64,000 nucleotides of DNA from Parasutterella excrementihominis YIT 11859 (lineage in GTDB: Bacteria > Pseudomonadota > Gammaproteobacteria > Burkholderiales > Burkholderiaceae_F). The stretch covers positions 1 through 64,000 of the forward strand of contig NZ_GL883708.1 of NCBI RefSeq assembly GCF_000205025.1, in the 5' to 3' direction. The notes beneath the pieces were generated by a model. It saw only the letters and a program-made list of their open reading frames with translations, had not been told where the DNA came from and did not search any database. A program made the position numbers and the translations under genes. Positions 30,317 to 39,083 of the stretch are shown piece by piece; position 1 is the first letter of the stretch; each line of letters begins with the position of its first letter.

Positions 30317-31203
30317 TTGAAATTCTCTCTTTGAGACGCCAAGGACGCCTGAACATACTTGACCCATTCTTCGATAATCGGGTTCACCAGCTTTTGGTTG
30401 GGAGTAATTGCTCGCAGCGGCAGGGAGGAAACGTTCCAATCCGGAAGAAGCCGCACCAATTCTCCGCTGTTAAGGAAAGACTGGGCTAAAAATCGGGGAA
30501 CGGAAAGAGCTGCTCCCTTTCCGGTGAGTGAGCAATGAAGGGCAGCCAGATTATTTCTGCAAACGATCTGCGGATGAAAAAGAACGACCTCCTCCCGGCT
30601 TCCTTTCGTAAATCGAACACTCCGACGCTCCACGGCATCTCGAGCACCAAAGACCTGATATCTCTCCAAATCCTTCGGCCGAGAAACCGGATGTGTTTTG
30701 ATCCATGCAGGTGTGGCGCAAACGATTCTTACGGCATCGGCAAGAAAATACTCTCTGACGTCTTCGTAGCTGTAAGTATCGTGGACCACTCGCAAATCGG
30801 TGTTGTACCAAACGGGCAAACCTGAACCGGTTGCAAGCTGAATATCAAATTTAACCTTCGGATACCGCTCGGCAAACAAAGTAGTCAGCGACGAAAACAC
30901 CACGGCACCGGTGGTAAACGGAAAGGCGAAGTGCAAGGTATCCGCAGAAACCTCAGTATCAGAAGAAAGAAGTTTGAGCTGAGAAATAGACGGGCTCCAT
31001 TGCCGAAACAACTTCAACCCCACTGAAGTCGGTTTTCCTTTTTTCCTGTTCTCAAATAAAGATCGCCCAAGTTTCGCTTCCAGTTCGTCGATCAATCTGG
31101 AGGCTTTCTCCTCGCTCATGTGGGAAGAGCGGGCTCCCTGGTAGAAGCTTTTCAGCCGAACCGCTTCACAGAATATTTCCTGCGCCTGGATCAAATCTCT
31201 CAT
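30295..31203 (-). CDS. LysR-type regulator, first of a tandem pair
   Basis: A 302-residue LysR-like protein. The N-terminal helix-turn-helix region (AQEIFCEAVRLKSFYQGAR, then RLIDELEAKLGRSLFENR) and the periplasmic-binding-protein-like domain (VSADTLHFAFPFTTGAVVFSS onward) are visible. The ATG at 31203 (MRDLIQAQEI) is taken; in-frame GTG and TTG codons lie 4 and 3 codons upstream. It is divergent from the flavoprotein gene at 31390, the usual layout for a LysR target, and the 11-base inverted repeat between them may be its operator. Confidence 0.85.
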   Translation of the reverse strand: MRDLIQAQEIFCEAVRLKSFYQGARSSHMSEEKASRLIDELEAKLGRSLFENRKKGKPTSVGLKLFRQWSPSISQLKLLSSDTEVSADTLHFAFPFTTGAVVFSSLTTLFAERYPKVKFDIQLATGSGLPVWYNTDLRVVHDTYSYEDVREYFLADAVRIVCATPAWIKTHPVSRPKDLERYQVFGARDAVERRSVRFTKGSREEVVLFHPQIVCRNNLAALHCSLTGKGAALSVPRFLAQSFLNSGELVRLLPDWNVSSLPLRAITPNQKLVNPIIEEWVKYVQASLASQRENFKCPDKSN

Positions 31204-31207
31204 ATTT

Positions 31208-31320
31208 CGCAACACTAAGATTGAGATTTCAAAAATCTACTCTTTAATTTTTCACTTAATGCTCAATAAATTCAATATTCCTCAGTAGTTTTACTTGGTT
31301 TAAGCGATTTTAGTGTTGCG
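31208..31320. promoter_or_regulatory. Spaced 11-bp inverted repeat in the LysR/flavoprotein divergent promoter
   Basis: CGCAACACTAA at 31208-31218 and TTAGTGTTGCG at 31310-31320 are exact inverted copies about 91 bases apart. One lies just before the LysR start, the other 70 bases before the flavoprotein start. This is a likely pair of regulator sites that can be bridged by a looped tetramer. Confidence 0.6.
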
Positions 31321-31389
31321 TTTTACTGAAGGTTATTGGTTATAAATAAACTGGCATCAATCTCTTCAAACGAACTCAAAGGAGTCAAA

Positions 31390-32874
31390 ATGAATCGCCG
31401 CAAATTCTTCAAAAATTCCGTCCTCTCTGCTATTGGTACTGCAGGTTTACTGAAAACCGCCGAAGCCGCAGAAGCGGCCAAATCCTCAGATCAGAACGTT
31501 CAGGAATATGACATTGTCGTGATCGGATCCGGCTGCGCGGGACTCACTACTGCTATTGAAGCCGCTGACCTCGGCGCAAAAGTGGTTGTGCTCGAAAAAA
31601 TGTTCGGACCCTTCGGCAACACGATTTATGCCGGCGGCAACTTCAATGCAACCAACACCTGGGTCCAGAAACGTGACGGTATCAAAGATACAGTTGAAGA
31701 TTTCTACAACGATCTGATGAAAGTCTCTATGTATCGAGGCGACCCGGTTCTCACCAAAATGTTTGCCGAACAGAGTGCTGATGTCGTTCAATGGCTCACG
31801 GACAGAATCCACATGGAATGGAAACCGATCGACGTTCAGATCGCTCCAATGCTCGGCAGATGCCATGAAGTCGGCGGTAAATTAACGCCGGGCGGAAACC
31901 AGCTGCTTCGCAATATGCTCGACGAATGCAAACTGCTGAATATTCCTATCCACACTCGTACCAAAGCCGTAGAACTTCTTCGCGACGAATCTCTTAACTG
32001 CACAGGCGTAAAAGCTGTCGGTCCGAACGGTCCCGTCACCTACAAAGCCAAAGGCGGTGTTGTGATCTGCACAGGCGGTTTCCACAACAACAAAGACCTG
32101 GTCACTCGCTATATGGGCGGCAATGTTGCCTGGATGCCGTTAAGAGGCTCGGCAATCATTACCGGCGAAAACTACACACTGACTCAGCCCTTCTTCCCTC
32201 AGTATGTGAATATGGATCAATTCCACGCCGGTCCGATCCACCCGACCACACGCGCTAACCCGTCCAACATGGTCAACTTCGGCATCTGCGTCACACCGCA
32301 AGGCAAACGCTATATCGACGAAGGTCAGACTTACGTTTACGTGGGCCAGAACACGCCGAAGCTGATCAAAGAAAACCGAGCTTTCATCGTTATTGATTCC
32401 CGCGTTGTCGATGAACCGATTGTTGCGAGACGAATCAAGCGCTACCAGAAAGCAAAGGCTGAAATCTACAAGGCAGATACTATTGCCGAACTTGCAAAAC
32501 AGATGGGCGTTCCCGCTGAAACGCTTGAAAAAACCGTCAAAGAATTCAATGCTGCAGTCCATAACGGCACGACCGACAAACTTGCTGTTCCGACCACGCT
32601 TGAAAAGCCTTACACCATCGAAAAGGCGCCCTTCTACGGCTTCATGTTTGCCGGCGGCATGACAGCAACTTTCGGCGGTCCGAAGATCAATCCCAAAGCT
32701 CAGATCATCAATACCGAAGGTCAGCCGATTCCCGGACTTTACGGCGCCGGTAACGCTGTCGGCGGTATCTTCTACGACAACTACCTCGACGGTTCTCAAT
32801 TAACGGCCGCCGTGATATGGGGACGTATCGCTGCTCGAGAAGCATTGGCTCGAGCTAAAGCGATGAGAGGCTAG
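31390..32874 (+). CDS. Tat-exported FAD flavoprotein of the fumarate reductase/TcuA type
   Basis: A 494-residue flavoprotein reductase with a twin-arginine signal (NRRKFFKNSVLSAIG, cut near AEA). The FAD-binding fold starts at YDIVVIGSGCAGLTTAIEAA. The start at 31390 follows GGAGTCAAA; the longer frame to 31336 does not. There is no FMN-binding or heme domain, so a partner must deliver electrons in the periplasm. The C-terminal loop reads GGIFYDNYLDGSQL where true fumarate reductases have an NRxGG arginine; this loop is closer to the TcuA/ketosteroid-dehydrogenase branch, so the acceptor is probably not fumarate. Divergent from two LysR genes. Terminated by a strong hairpin. Confidence 0.88.
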   Translation: MNRRKFFKNSVLSAIGTAGLLKTAEAAEAAKSSDQNVQEYDIVVIGSGCAGLTTAIEAADLGAKVVVLEKMFGPFGNTIYAGGNFNATNTWVQKRDGIKDTVEDFYNDLMKVSMYRGDPVLTKMFAEQSADVVQWLTDRIHMEWKPIDVQIAPMLGRCHEVGGKLTPGGNQLLRNMLDECKLLNIPIHTRTKAVELLRDESLNCTGVKAVGPNGPVTYKAKGGVVICTGGFHNNKDLVTRYMGGNVAWMPLRGSAIITGENYTLTQPFFPQYVNMDQFHAGPIHPTTRANPSNMVNFGICVTPQGKRYIDEGQTYVYVGQNTPKLIKENRAFIVIDSRVVDEPIVARRIKRYQKAKAEIYKADTIAELAKQMGVPAETLEKTVKEFNAAVHNGTTDKLAVPTTLEKPYTIEKAPFYGFMFAGGMTATFGGPKINPKAQIINTEGQPIPGLYGAGNAVGGIFYDNYLDGSQLTAAVIWGRIAAREALARAKAMRG

Positions 32875-32912
32875 TTTTCGGCGATTCACAGCCACTCTCC
32901 CCGGTTGTGCTT

Positions 32913-32946
32913 GCACTGCAGAACTTATGTTCTGCAGTGCTTTTTT
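32913..32946 (+). terminator. Intrinsic terminator of the flavoprotein gene
   Basis: GCACTGCAGAAC and GTTCTGCAGTGC form a perfect 12-bp stem with a TTAT loop, followed by six T. Confidence 0.95.
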
Positions 32947-33136
32947 GTTTTCGCAGCCAGTATGGTTTCAGAATCAAATATTTTTGGTCGAGATTTGAGA
33001 TTTCGTTCTTCTCAGAAAAAGGTTTCGAAAGAACTCGCAAACCGTATTCAGTTGCCGATGCTCAAATAAGTCAGCAGTGATTAAGCGAGAATCCTTATAA
33101 TCAGTCTACTTTTTTCGTCGAATTGAAACCGTAAGC

Positions 33137-34240
33137 ATGTCTTCTCGTGTTATTCCAATTAAGGCCGCAACTAAAACGGTCCCGCTGGTCGGTGAAATCC
33201 GTCGTGACGATACGCACTGGATTGATTCCCGCGGACGCCCTTTACGCGATGTCAGAATTTCTATTACTGACCGCTGTAATTTCCGCTGCCGTTACTGCAT
33301 GCCGAAGGAAAAATTCGAGAAAGATCACTGCTTTCTTTCCCACACCGAAGTTCTTTCTTTTGAGGAAATCATTCGTCTGGGCAAAATCTTTGCCGCCAAC
33401 GGCATCGAAAAAATTCGCCTGACGGGCGGAGAACCCCTGCTCAGAAAAGGCATCGAATTTCTGATCGAGGAGCTTTCCAAACTCAAAACTTGGAACGGCA
33501 AACCGCTTGACGTGGCTGTGACGACGAACGGTGCTGCCTTGTCCGCAAAAGCAAAATCCTTAGCTGCCGCCGGACTTAAACGCCTGACTGTTTCACTGGA
33601 CGCTATGGATCCCCAGATCTATAAGGATCTCAACGACGTCAATTTCCCGATTGAGAAGACGCTTGCCGGAATTCAGGCCGCAAAAGACGCCGGCATTCCA
33701 TCGATCAAGATCAATGTCGTCGTTAAACGCGGAGTCAATGAAAAAGAACTCATCAAAATCGCCGAGCACTTCAAAGGCACCGGCATCATTGTCCGTTACA
33801 TTGAGTTCATGGATGTCGGCACCTCCAACGGCTGGAGGCTTGACGATGTTATCCCTTCCCGCCAGATCGTCGAAGAGATCAACCGCGTTTATCCGATTGA
33901 GCCGTTAGATCCGAATTACACAGGCGAGGTCGCCACTCGCTGGGGCTACAAGGACGGCAGCGGTGAGCTCGGATTCATTTCGTCTGTGAGCGAACCTTTC
34001 TGCAAAGAATGCTCGCGTATTCGTTTGTCTGTTGACGGCAAACTTTACAAATGTCTTTTTGCGACGGAAGGCTTCGATATTCGTCAGATGCTCCGCGGCG
34101 GTGCCTCGGATGAAGAAATCGAACAAGCGATCGGACGAATTTGGACCACTCGAGACGAACACTACTCCGAAATTCGTACGGAAGAGACCGTCAAAGCCAG
34201 GGCCGGCAAACGAATTGAGATGTCTTATATCGGCGGTTAG
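33137..34240 (+). CDS. moaA: GTP 3',8-cyclase (molybdenum cofactor synthesis)
   Basis: First step of molybdopterin synthesis: radical SAM conversion of GTP. N-terminal cluster motif CNFRCRYC, SAM motif TGGEPLLR, and the second cluster (FCKECSRIRLS ... KCLF) are visible. The essential C-terminal Gly-Gly tail is present (SYIGG). The 367-residue length is normal, with a slightly longer N-terminus. Other moa genes are not in view. Needed for molybdoenzymes such as nitrate, TMAO or DMSO reductases, in line with an anaerobically respiring organism. Confidence 0.96.
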   Translation: MSSRVIPIKAATKTVPLVGEIRRDDTHWIDSRGRPLRDVRISITDRCNFRCRYCMPKEKFEKDHCFLSHTEVLSFEEIIRLGKIFAANGIEKIRLTGGEPLLRKGIEFLIEELSKLKTWNGKPLDVAVTTNGAALSAKAKSLAAAGLKRLTVSLDAMDPQIYKDLNDVNFPIEKTLAGIQAAKDAGIPSIKINVVVKRGVNEKELIKIAEHFKGTGIIVRYIEFMDVGTSNGWRLDDVIPSRQIVEEINRVYPIEPLDPNYTGEVATRWGYKDGSGELGFISSVSEPFCKECSRIRLSVDGKLYKCLFATEGFDIRQMLRGGASDEEIEQAIGRIWTTRDEHYSEIRTEETVKARAGKRIEMSYIGG

Positions 34241-34355
34241 GATTAATGCTCTCGGATTTTCCTTGACTTTTCGATAATTTGTTTTTGGGATTCCGTACAG
34301 ACTCGCCTCCTTCGTTATGATTGAAACATAAGGTAAATTTTGTTTCAGTCTAAAA

Positions 34356-35855
34356 ATGAATTTCTCACCAATCTCAATCACCTTCTTCGCCTATTTGGTC
34401 GTCATGGTGGCTGTCGGCTTAGTGGCTTGGCGCTACACCAAAAATTTCAACGACTATATCTTGGGCGGCCGCCGTTTAGGCGCTGTTGTTACCGCATTGT
34501 CCGTGGGCGCTTCCGACATGAGCGGATGGCTCCTGATGGGACTGCCGGGCGCGGTTTTCCTCTCCGGTATCTGCGAATCCTGGATCGCCATCGGTTTGGC
34601 ACTCGGCACGCTGGCCAACTGGCTCATCGTTGCCGCTCCGCTTCGCGTCTATACCGAAACCGCACACAACGCTCTGACGCTTCCGGACTACTTCTCTCAT
34701 CGCTTTGAAGACAAATCCCGCCTGCTGCGCATTATCTCGGCTGTCGTGATTCTGCTTTTCTTTGCGATTTACTCTGCCTCCGGCATGGTCGCAAGCGCCC
34801 GACTCTTTGAAATCGTCTTAGATCTTCCCTATTCCACTGCTCTAATTTTCGGTACGTTTGCCACTCTGGCTTATGTATTCCTCGGCGGCTTCCTGGCTGT
34901 CAGCTGGACCGATACCATCCAGGCGGCCATGATGTGCTTAGCGCTCATCATTGCGCCGGTTGCCGTGATGATCGACTTAGGCGGCTTTACAGCAACGGTT
35001 GAACAGGTCAGATCCGTTGACCCGACGCACCTCAATATGCTTCAGGGCCAAACCTTCATCGGCGTGATTTCTCTGCTTGCCTGGGGTTTAGGCTACTTCG
35101 GTCAGCCGCATATTCTGGTTCGCTTCATGGCAGCCAAGAACGCTTCCGTTATGCCGCGCGCCTGCAAGATCAGCATGATTTGGCTCATCTTCTCTCTCTC
35201 CGGCGCCGTTGCTGCAGGCTTCTTCGGATCTGCTTTCTTCTCTGCCCATCCGGATCTCGGCAAGGCCGTTGCAGAAAACCATGAGCGCGTATTCATGATT
35301 CTTTCTACGACACTGTTTAATCCCTGGATCGGCGGCATTCTTCTCTCCGCCATTCTGGCAGCCGTGATGAGTACCCTTTCCTGCCAGCTTCTGGTTTGCT
35401 CCTCCGTACTGACAGAAGACTTCTATCGCGTGTTCATTCGTCCGCATGCTGCTCAGAGAGAGCTCGTCTGGATCGGCCGCCTGACCGTGGTTGCCGTCAG
35501 TGCTGTCGCGATCTTGATTGCTACGGATCCGAACAACCTTGTTCTTTCTTTGGTCAGCTATGCCTGGGGCGGCTTCGGCGCTTCCTTCGGCCCGATCATC
35601 ATCCTTTCTCTTCTGTGGAAAGGCGTCACTCGCAACGGTGCATTGGTCGGCATTATCGTCGGGGCTCTGACAGTTCTCGTCTGGCACCAGGGTGCATGGT
35701 GGGGCATGTACGAAATCATCCCTGGTTTCGTGCTCTCCTTCATTGCCATCATCGTAGTCAGCCTGCTTGACCCGAACAAGCCGTCGGCCACTATGATCGA
35801 AACCTTCGACAAAGTTCAGCACAGGCTTGAAGATGTTAAGAAACAGCTTGCTTAA
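34356..35855 (+). CDS. putP: Sodium/proline symporter
   Basis: A 499-residue solute:sodium symporter with about 13 membrane segments. Typical PutP features are the N-terminal DYILGGRRLGAVVTALSVGASDMSGWLLMGLPG pattern and FGQPHILVRFMAA in the middle. Takes up proline with sodium; close relatives carry pantothenate or other solutes, but these signature segments fit PutP. It stands alone 115 bases after moaA and is closed by a strong terminator. Confidence 0.93.
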   Translation: MNFSPISITFFAYLVVMVAVGLVAWRYTKNFNDYILGGRRLGAVVTALSVGASDMSGWLLMGLPGAVFLSGICESWIAIGLALGTLANWLIVAAPLRVYTETAHNALTLPDYFSHRFEDKSRLLRIISAVVILLFFAIYSASGMVASARLFEIVLDLPYSTALIFGTFATLAYVFLGGFLAVSWTDTIQAAMMCLALIIAPVAVMIDLGGFTATVEQVRSVDPTHLNMLQGQTFIGVISLLAWGLGYFGQPHILVRFMAAKNASVMPRACKISMIWLIFSLSGAVAAGFFGSAFFSAHPDLGKAVAENHERVFMILSTTLFNPWIGGILLSAILAAVMSTLSCQLLVCSSVLTEDFYRVFIRPHAAQRELVWIGRLTVVAVSAVAILIATDPNNLVLSLVSYAWGGFGASFGPIIILSLLWKGVTRNGALVGIIVGALTVLVWHQGAWWGMYEIIPGFVLSFIAIIVVSLLDPNKPSATMIETFDKVQHRLEDVKKQLA

Positions 35856-35873
35856 CAACTAAGTAACTCTCAG

Positions 35874-35899
35874 ATCGGGCCGCTTCGGCCCGATTTTTT
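35874..35899 (+). terminator. Intrinsic terminator of putP
   Basis: ATCGGGCC and GGCCCGAT with a short GCTTC loop, followed by six T. Confidence 0.95.
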
Positions 35900-36080
35900 A
35901 TGTCCCAACCGAAGTTTTTGGCTCCTTAACTTTCTGATTCCCTTAGTTTTAGTAAACAAAGTATTTCAGTTGTTTCATTCCGTTTCTCCCCGCTCAATTC
36001 GCACAATTTTTACTAGGTGAATTAGTAGTAACCCCGTAAAATCTCCGTCACCAGGAAAATTTAAGAAATAGGAGTTTTAT

Positions 36081-36377
36081 ATGAAATTAGTTAAAGTTTT
36101 ACTTCCCCTTGCCGCTGCCGGTTTGATCATGGGCACAGCTTCTGCCCGCGACTACGACGGCTTCTATGGCAAAGTTGAACAGATGCCGGCAACCGGAAAC
36201 GGTGATTGGGTTATCGGCGGTAAGACATTTAAGGCTGACCAACGCACTAAGATCGATCATCGCCGCGATCAGAAGATCGGCGTCGGTTCCTGCGTTAAGG
36301 TTGAAGGCGACATTGACCGTGAGGGTAACTTCTTCGTTTCTGAAATCGAACAGAAACGCGACAATCGCTGCCGTTAA
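36081..36377 (+). CDS. Small secreted OB-fold-like protein (DUF5666-like), copy 1
   Basis: A 98-residue protein with a signal peptide (cut near ASA). The mature part has a short beta-rich pattern: YGKVEQMP, WVIGGKTFKAD, then GSCVKVEGDID and FFVSEIEQK. This is the pattern of the small DUF5666/BOF-type OB folds found in periplasmic proteins. Its neighbour at 36441 is a clear paralogue. A GGAG-type site (AATAGGAG) precedes the ATG. Function unknown; perhaps envelope stress or metal binding, which I cannot show. Confidence 0.75.
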   Translation: MKLVKVLLPLAAAGLIMGTASARDYDGFYGKVEQMPATGNGDWVIGGKTFKADQRTKIDHRRDQKIGVGSCVKVEGDIDREGNFFVSEIEQKRDNRCR

Positions 36378-36390
36378 TTTTTAATTGAGT

Positions 36391-36415
36391 CGAGCAGCCT
36401 TCGAGCTGCTTTTTC
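36391..36415 (+). terminator. Intrinsic terminator between the two OB-fold-like genes
   Basis: AGCAGC and GCTGCT form a stem with a CTTCGA loop followed by TTTTTC. It separates the paralogues, so copy 2 may need its own promoter or read-through. Confidence 0.75.
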
Positions 36416-36440
36416 TTTGTCCGATTTTTTTGAAAACCAA

Positions 36441-36734
36441 ATGAAAAAATTTCTTCTTGCTTTAGCCGCTCTGAGTTTCTCTTTGTCCGCTTTCGCTGCC
36501 GGGGACGATGATGCTTTTTACGGAAAAATTGAAAAGATGCCCTCAGCACAAAATCCGACTTGGGTTATCGGAGGCAAGACTTTCAAAGCTGACGCTCGTA
36601 CAAAGGTTGAGAGCCACGGCGGCCACAAATTTGACGTAGGCGCCTGCGTCAAAGTAGAAGGTGATATTGATCACCGCGGTGAATTTTTTATTTCCGAGAT
36701 GGAAATCAAAAATGAGACCCGCTGCCATAAATAA
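36441..36734 (+). CDS. Small secreted OB-fold-like protein (DUF5666-like), copy 2
   Basis: A 97-residue paralogue of the preceding gene with its own signal peptide (MKKFLLALAALSFSLSAFA). The mature part shares WVIGGKTFKAD, a GACVKVEGDID segment and FFISEMEIK with copy 1. The start at 36441 is chosen because the signal peptide starts there; the ribosome site is poor (GAAAACC), so expression may be low or coupled to copy 1. Likely a tandem duplication. Confidence 0.72.
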   Translation: MKKFLLALAALSFSLSAFAAGDDDAFYGKIEKMPSAQNPTWVIGGKTFKADARTKVESHGGHKFDVGACVKVEGDIDHRGEFFISEMEIKNETRCHK

Positions 36735-36821
36735 GGTCTCTAAGGGCCGTTAGCCCCCTTACCTTTTCCTGACTTTTTGAGAGTTTTGGCTGACCAGCCT
36801 GTAAATTCTTAGAAAGGGCTT

Positions 36822-36865
36822 AAAAAAATCTCGTCCCGTGAAGGCAACGCGGACGAGATTTTTTA
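36822..36865. terminator. Bidirectional hairpin terminator
   Basis: AAAATCTCGTCC and GGACGAGATTTT form a long stem with A- and T-runs at both ends. It sits between the OB-fold-like genes and the entericidin genes, which converge on it. A second, smaller hairpin (GCAAGTG...CACTTGC) lies at 36867-36887. Confidence 0.88.
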
Positions 36866-36898
36866 AGCAAGTGCATTCAACACTTGCGGAGATTTCAA

Positions 36899-37045
36899 TT
36901 ACATCTTATTTGAAACGGTAGTCGCAGCGTGGTCTACGCCATTACCTAACGCAGCTACGTCCTTGCCCACTCCTTTAACCGTATTGCATCCGGCAAGTCC
37001 GATCAAAAAAGCAGCCAAAATAGCAAGCAGTGAAAACTTTTTCAT
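36899..37045 (-). CDS. Entericidin-like small lipoprotein, copy 1
   Basis: A 48-residue lipoprotein found by reading the minus strand directly. The signal peptide ends in the lipobox GLAGC (Cys20), and the mature part reads NTVKGVGKDVAALG, the hallmark of EcnA/EcnB entericidins. These small lipoproteins are involved in envelope stress in other proteobacteria, though their toxin role is debated. GAGGTAGAT precedes the ATG. Adjacent to a paralogue of equal length. Confidence 0.85.
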   Translation of the reverse strand: MKKFSLLAILAAFLIGLAGCNTVKGVGKDVAALGNGVDHAATTVSNKM

Positions 37046-37082
37046 ATCTACCTCTATTGCAATGATTAACTAGCGGCACCCA

Positions 37083-37229
37083 TTAAAGTTTCTTTTGCAC
37101 AGCAGTTGCTGCGGTATCAATGTCGTCGCCGACGGCTGAAACGTCCTGGCCAACACCTTTTACAGTAGAACAAGCTGATACAGAAAGCGTAAAGGCAGCG
37201 GCCATAACCATCAGTACCCATTTCTTCAT
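37083..37229 (-). CDS. Entericidin-like small lipoprotein, copy 2
   Basis: Also 48 residues. Lipobox VSAC (Cys20) and mature start STVKGVGQDVSAVGDDI match the entericidin family and copy 1. A strong GGAGG site precedes the ATG. The two genes are 37 bases apart on one strand with the shared terminator at 36822-36865 behind them, so they form a two-gene unit. Confidence 0.85.
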   Translation of the reverse strand: MKKWVLMVMAAAFTLSVSACSTVKGVGQDVSAVGDDIDTAATAVQKKL

Positions 37230-37371
37230 TTTTTCCTCCGAAAAATCTTTTTCTTGATGTGGTTAATTTAAGCCTTTCCCGATCAAAGACCGTCCTAACT
37301 GATTCAAAACGGGACTCCTTTTTTGAGAAGCCCCGTTCAGAATAGAAACTGGATTCGACAGTCCGAAATGA

Positions 37372-38208
37372 TTAATTCGGCTTTGTCAGATCCGCGCCGA
37401 AATATTTCACGGATAGTTTGGATAACGTTCCGTCATTCTTCATTTCCTGAAGAGCATTGTCGATTGCCTTCTTCAGTGATGCGTTGTCTTCACCCTTCTT
37501 CATCGGAATGGCATATTCCGTCACTTTATCCATCGTAGCTGCAATCTTCAAAGGTTCATCGGGACGATGCTTCATGTAGTCCCCGTAAGAAGTGGAGGCG
37601 TTGATAGTTGCCTGTACCTGTCTGTTTTTAACCATCTGAAGCGTTTCAGCCAGAGTATCGACACCGCTGACTTTGGCTCCGTACTTTTCGCCGATCTCCT
37701 GGTATGTCGAGCCAATAGAATTTGCGGTAGTTTTACCTTTCAAATCATTAAAAGAGTGAATATCGTTGTTGTCGGACCGTGTAATTAGCACCGTGCGGTC
37801 ATAGGCGTAAGGTGTGGAGAAATCATAAGTTTTCGCGCGGTCAGGCGTAACGTCTACACCATTAATCACCAAGTCATATCTTCCCGTATCCATACCGGCG
37901 AAAAGACCGTCCCAGGGGCCTTCAACAATCTTGGCTTTGACTCCCAATTTCTTGGCTAAGTTCTGAGCGACTTCAACGTCATATCCGACCAACTGATCTT
38001 TTTCATTGTGGAAGGAGAACGGCTGCCAGTCCCCTTCTAAGCCGACCTTCAATTCACCGGATGATTTAATTCTTGCCAGGTGATCTTGAGAAGCCGAAGC
38101 GGAATTGCGGCTCGGCGCTTTATCGCATCCGACCAACATAAGAGAGGCAGAACCGGCAAGGAAAAGGCCCAGGCCGAACTTCATCAATAATCGAAAATTA
38201 TGTGTCAT
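37372..38208 (-). CDS. Cystine/polar amino-acid ABC importer, substrate-binding lipoprotein
   Basis: A 278-residue solute-binding protein. The signal peptide ends in a lipobox, LVGC (Cys28). The mature part has LKVGLEGDWQPFSF, GYDVEVAQNLAKKLG and YDFSTPYAY, and it ends in the KYFGADLT motif also found in the cystine-binding protein TcyJ/FliY. By this similarity cystine is the likely substrate; other polar amino acids remain possible. It is the last gene of an operon permease-ATPase-binding protein, 20 bases after the ATPase gene. Confidence 0.88.
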   Translation of the reverse strand: MTHNFRLLMKFGLGLFLAGSASLMLVGCDKAPSRNSASASQDHLARIKSSGELKVGLEGDWQPFSFHNEKDQLVGYDVEVAQNLAKKLGVKAKIVEGPWDGLFAGMDTGRYDLVINGVDVTPDRAKTYDFSTPYAYDRTVLITRSDNNDIHSFNDLKGKTTANSIGSTYQEIGEKYGAKVSGVDTLAETLQMVKNRQVQATINASTSYGDYMKHRPDEPLKIAATMDKVTEYAIPMKKGEDNASLKKAIDNALQEMKNDGTLSKLSVKYFGADLTKPN

Positions 38209-38228
38209 ATCTAAATCATCAACAAAAA

Positions 38229-39056
38229 TTAAAGAGAATTCATCGCGTTTTCTGCTTCGCGCTGCTTCTTGAAGGCTTCCAAGGCTGAGCGCTGGGCCTC
38301 TTGAGAACCGCTTGCCAAACGAAGGAAAGCTCGGGTACGTTCGTTTTGAGGATGTTCGAAAATCTGCTCGGGGCTGCCTTGCTCAACAATCAAACCATGA
38401 TCCATAAAAATGACTCTGTTGGAAACGTTACGAGCAAAGTTCATTTCATGCGTCACCACGACCATTGTCATGCCTTCTTGAGCGAGCTGACGCATTACCT
38501 CTAATACTTCATCCGTCAGTTCAGGGTCTAAAGCCGAAGTAGGCTCATCAAAATAAATAATTTCCGGGTCCGTGGCGAGAGCCCGAGCAATTGCAACCCG
38601 CTGCTGCTGACCTCCGGAAAGTTCGCTCGGATAGGAATTGGCTCTGTCTTCCAGACCAATCTTACGGAGAAGCATCATGCCTTTTTTTACCGCGTCTGCT
38701 CTGCTCATGCCTCTGCCGGAAGTCAGACCAAGCGTAATGTTCTCAAGCGCCGTCTTATTTCTAAAAAGATTGTAGTTCTGAAAAACAAAGCCCGTTTTTC
38801 TTTGGATTTCGGACGCCTGTTCTTTAGTGGCCGTTTTTAAATCGATAGTCTTATCGTCCAAACTGATTGACCCGTAATCAGCCCTTTCCAGGAAATTGAC
38901 GCAGCGAAGCAAGGTGGTTTTTCCGGAGCCTGACGGTCCGAGAATTGAAACCACATCGCCTTTATAAACATCGATGCTGATATCTTTCAACACTTCTAAG
39001 GTGCCGAAAGATTTTTTCACATGGCTTATGAGAAGGAGCGAATCGGTTTTTTCCAT
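38229..39056 (-). CDS. Cystine/polar amino-acid ABC importer, ATPase
   Basis: A 275-residue ATPase of the polar amino-acid type. Walker [10 protein letters not shown], signature [16 protein letters not shown], Walker [14 protein letters not shown] and the switch His in [10 protein letters not shown] are all intact. Drives the importer whose permease lies 27 bases upstream and binding protein 20 bases downstream. The tail beyond residue 245 is slightly longer than usual. Closest in character to TcyN. Confidence 0.92.
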   Translation of the reverse strand: MEKTDSLLLISHVKKSFGTLEVLKDISIDVYKGDVVSILGPSGSGKTTLLRCVNFLERADYGSISLDDKTIDLKTATKEQASEIQRKTGFVFQNYNLFRNKTALENITLGLTSGRGMSRADAVKKGMMLLRKIGLEDRANSYPSELSGGQQQRVAIARALATDPEIIYFDEPTSALDPELTDEVLEVMRQLAQEGMTMVVVTHEMNFARNVSNRVIFMDHGLIVEQGSPEQIFEHPQNERTRAFLRLASGSQEAQRSALEAFKKQREAENAMNSL

Positions 39057-39083
39057 TACTAATTTGACTGCAAAAATGAATCG

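Noticed and set aside
35088-35858. 256-codon frame on the minus strand
   Set aside because: It is the antisense shadow of putP, with a composition (many Asp, Glu, Asn, Gly) typical of the reverse reading of membrane proteins.
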